NCBI RefSeq assembly: GCF_009908315.1
Contig: NZ_JAAATW010000001.1
Location: 248,001 to 312,000 of the forward strand
Length of the DNA stretch: 64,000 bases
Direction of reading: 5' to 3'
Origin: Paragemmobacter ruber
GTDB lineage: Bacteria > Pseudomonadota > Alphaproteobacteria > Rhodobacterales > Rhodobacteraceae
Of this stretch, positions 63,385 to 64,000 are shown in pieces (within the stretch, counting starts at the first letter, position 1; each line of letters begins with the position of its first letter). The notes beneath the pieces are model-generated. The model saw only the letters and a list, made by a program, of their open reading frames with translations. It searched no databases and had not been told where the DNA came from. Position numbers and translations under genes: made by a program.

Positions 63385-63656
63385 CCGAAACATCGGAAGC
63401 GCGGCTGAAGCGGATGACGATGCGCAGCTGGCGGCGTGGCACCAAGGAGATGGATCTGGTGCTGGGACCTTGGGCGGATGCCCATCTGGCCGGTCTGGAT
63501 GAAGGGCGGCTGGCGGTCTATGACCGCCTGCTTGAGGAAAACGACCAAGACCTGATGGCGTGGATCCTTGGGCAGGGCCAGGCCCCTGCGCCCATCGCGC
63601 CGCTGCTGGCCGAGATCGCCGCCTTCGCCCGCGCGCGGCTGGCGGCGCGGGGGTAG
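63381..63656 (+). CDS. sdhE: Succinate dehydrogenase assembly factor SdhE (FAD assembly)
   Basis: 91 residues with the defining SWRRGTKEMDLVLGPWADAHL (RGxxEMD) and VYDRLLEENDQDLMAWILGQ. SdhE promotes covalent flavin attachment to SdhA. Length is normal. An IS481-type end begins one base after its TAG stop, so its natural 3' region has been replaced. Confidence 0.93.
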   Translation: MTETSEARLKRMTMRSWRRGTKEMDLVLGPWADAHLAGLDEGRLAVYDRLLEENDQDLMAWILGQGQAPAPIAPLLAEIAAFARARLAARG

Positions 63657-63657
63657 G

Positions 63658-63835
63658 TGTTTGATCCCACAGTTTGATGGTGCGATCCTTTCGCCGGGAT
63701 GGAAGGAAGCATCATGGGACAGGTTCGTCACCGCGGCGCCACGACCACGTTCGCCGTCAGCGCTGCAATACAGCGATCGCAACCCTCGCTCGCGCAACTG
63801 AGCCGGGAGTAGGGGATCAATCCGAAGACGGTGGC
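63658..63835 (+). mobile_element. IS481-family remnant, left end only
   Basis: Begins TGTTTGATCCCACAG and follows the same sequence as 52439-52617, including the transposase start MGQVRH.GATTTFAVSAAIQRSQ at 63714. An in-frame TAG falls after LSRE. Similarity stops abruptly at 63835 and a toxin-like sequence begins. Confidence 0.85.
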
Positions 63836-64000
63836 CTCAGGAAGCTGTGTGTCGCCCGCGACGGCGGCGGCAAAAGCGGCGGCTACTGATCCATCCACTT
63901 CTACGCGCCGGGGCGTGGCCTGCCGGTCTTCCTCCTCACCGTCTTCGCCAAGAACAAAAAGGACAACCTGACCCCGACCGAAGCCACACAGATGCAAGCC
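63836..64000 (+). pseudogene. RelE/HigB-type toxin fragment (runs off window)
   Basis: Reads LRKLCVARDGGGKSGGY, an in-frame TGA (63887-63889), then SIHFYAPGRGLPVFLLTVFAKNKKDNLTPTEATQMQA. This is the C-terminal core of RelE/HigB-family mRNA interferases (the RKLR...GKGKSGG and FLLT..AKNEK blocks). The N-terminus is replaced by the IS end and the stop probably came from a CGA codon. The antitoxin, if any, lies beyond the window. Confidence 0.75.

Noticed and set aside
63728-63997. 89-residue frame on the minus strand at the right edge
   Set aside because: Antisense to the IS/toxin fragment, whose protein similarity is clear on the plus strand.

Overview
The window is GC-rich chromosomal DNA from an alphaproteobacterium, almost certainly a member of the Rhodobacteraceae (Rhodobacter/Gemmobacter/Tabrizicola type). 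Evidence: a circularly permuted two-piece tmRNA with the tag ANDNRAPVALAA, a cta cytochrome aa3 oxidase cluster in the Paracoccus/Rhodobacter order, neighbouring phrA and cfaA with an ECF sigma-E-like promoter, TrgA/TrgB tellurite-resistance proteins, a tRNA-His without G-1, and an alphaproteobacterial LexA box (GTTC-N7-GTTC) in front of mmcB. Most of it reads as ordinary core chromosome. Accessory DNA is limited to two decayed IS481-family remnants, one of them fused to a RelE-type toxin fragment at the right edge, and several small hairpin repeats.

Layout. 1-16 kb: partial AlaX-like editing protein, MscS channel, CysK, an NCS2 nucleobase permease, a class III aminotransferase with a GntR regulator, then a minus-strand run phrA-cfaA-trgA-trgB, a class V aminotransferase and an AcuI-like reductase, and an orphan polyamine-type binding protein. 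16.4-24 kb: tmRNA, a GlcD-type FAD oxidase, two tandem secreted MBL-fold paralogues (one lacking most putative metal ligands), GNAT, M16 peptidase and threonine synthase. 24-28 kb: cytochrome c oxidase genes ctaC-ctaB-small protein-ctaG-ctaE-surf1. 28-38 kb: tldD, an inverted pair of two-hairpin repeats, tex, an EEP/PLD pair, glycerate kinase and the 5-oxoprolinase operon pxpA-pxpB-pxpC. 38-43.5 kb: tRNA-Glu, lytic transglycosylase, tRNA-His, small proteins, mmcB, a DUF481 outer-membrane protein, LysR.

43.6-52.4 kb: riboflavin genes ribE-(unknown)-ribBX-ribH-nusB reading left, then divergent capsule genes (KpsS-like, OPX lipoprotein, KpsC-like) reading right, then a MarR/LdtR-like regulator. 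52.4-64 kb: broken IS481 element, parE, an NAD-dependent epimerase followed by a degenerate partial copy of its own 3' end, GST, a DUF1007-NicO metal pair, MATE efflux, VOC protein, aspartate aminotransferase, an XRE regulator with sdhE, and the second IS481 remnant.

The points I consider most worth following are: the sigma-E-type promoter ahead of phrA-cfaA-trgA-trgB; the shared TTTGATCAA operator at the GntR and aminotransferase genes; the apparent pseudoenzyme in the MBL pair; the dispersed hairpins whose arms change with compensation; the degenerate epimerase-tail duplication; and the LexA box on mmcB. I did not find a convincing new defence or mobile system here.
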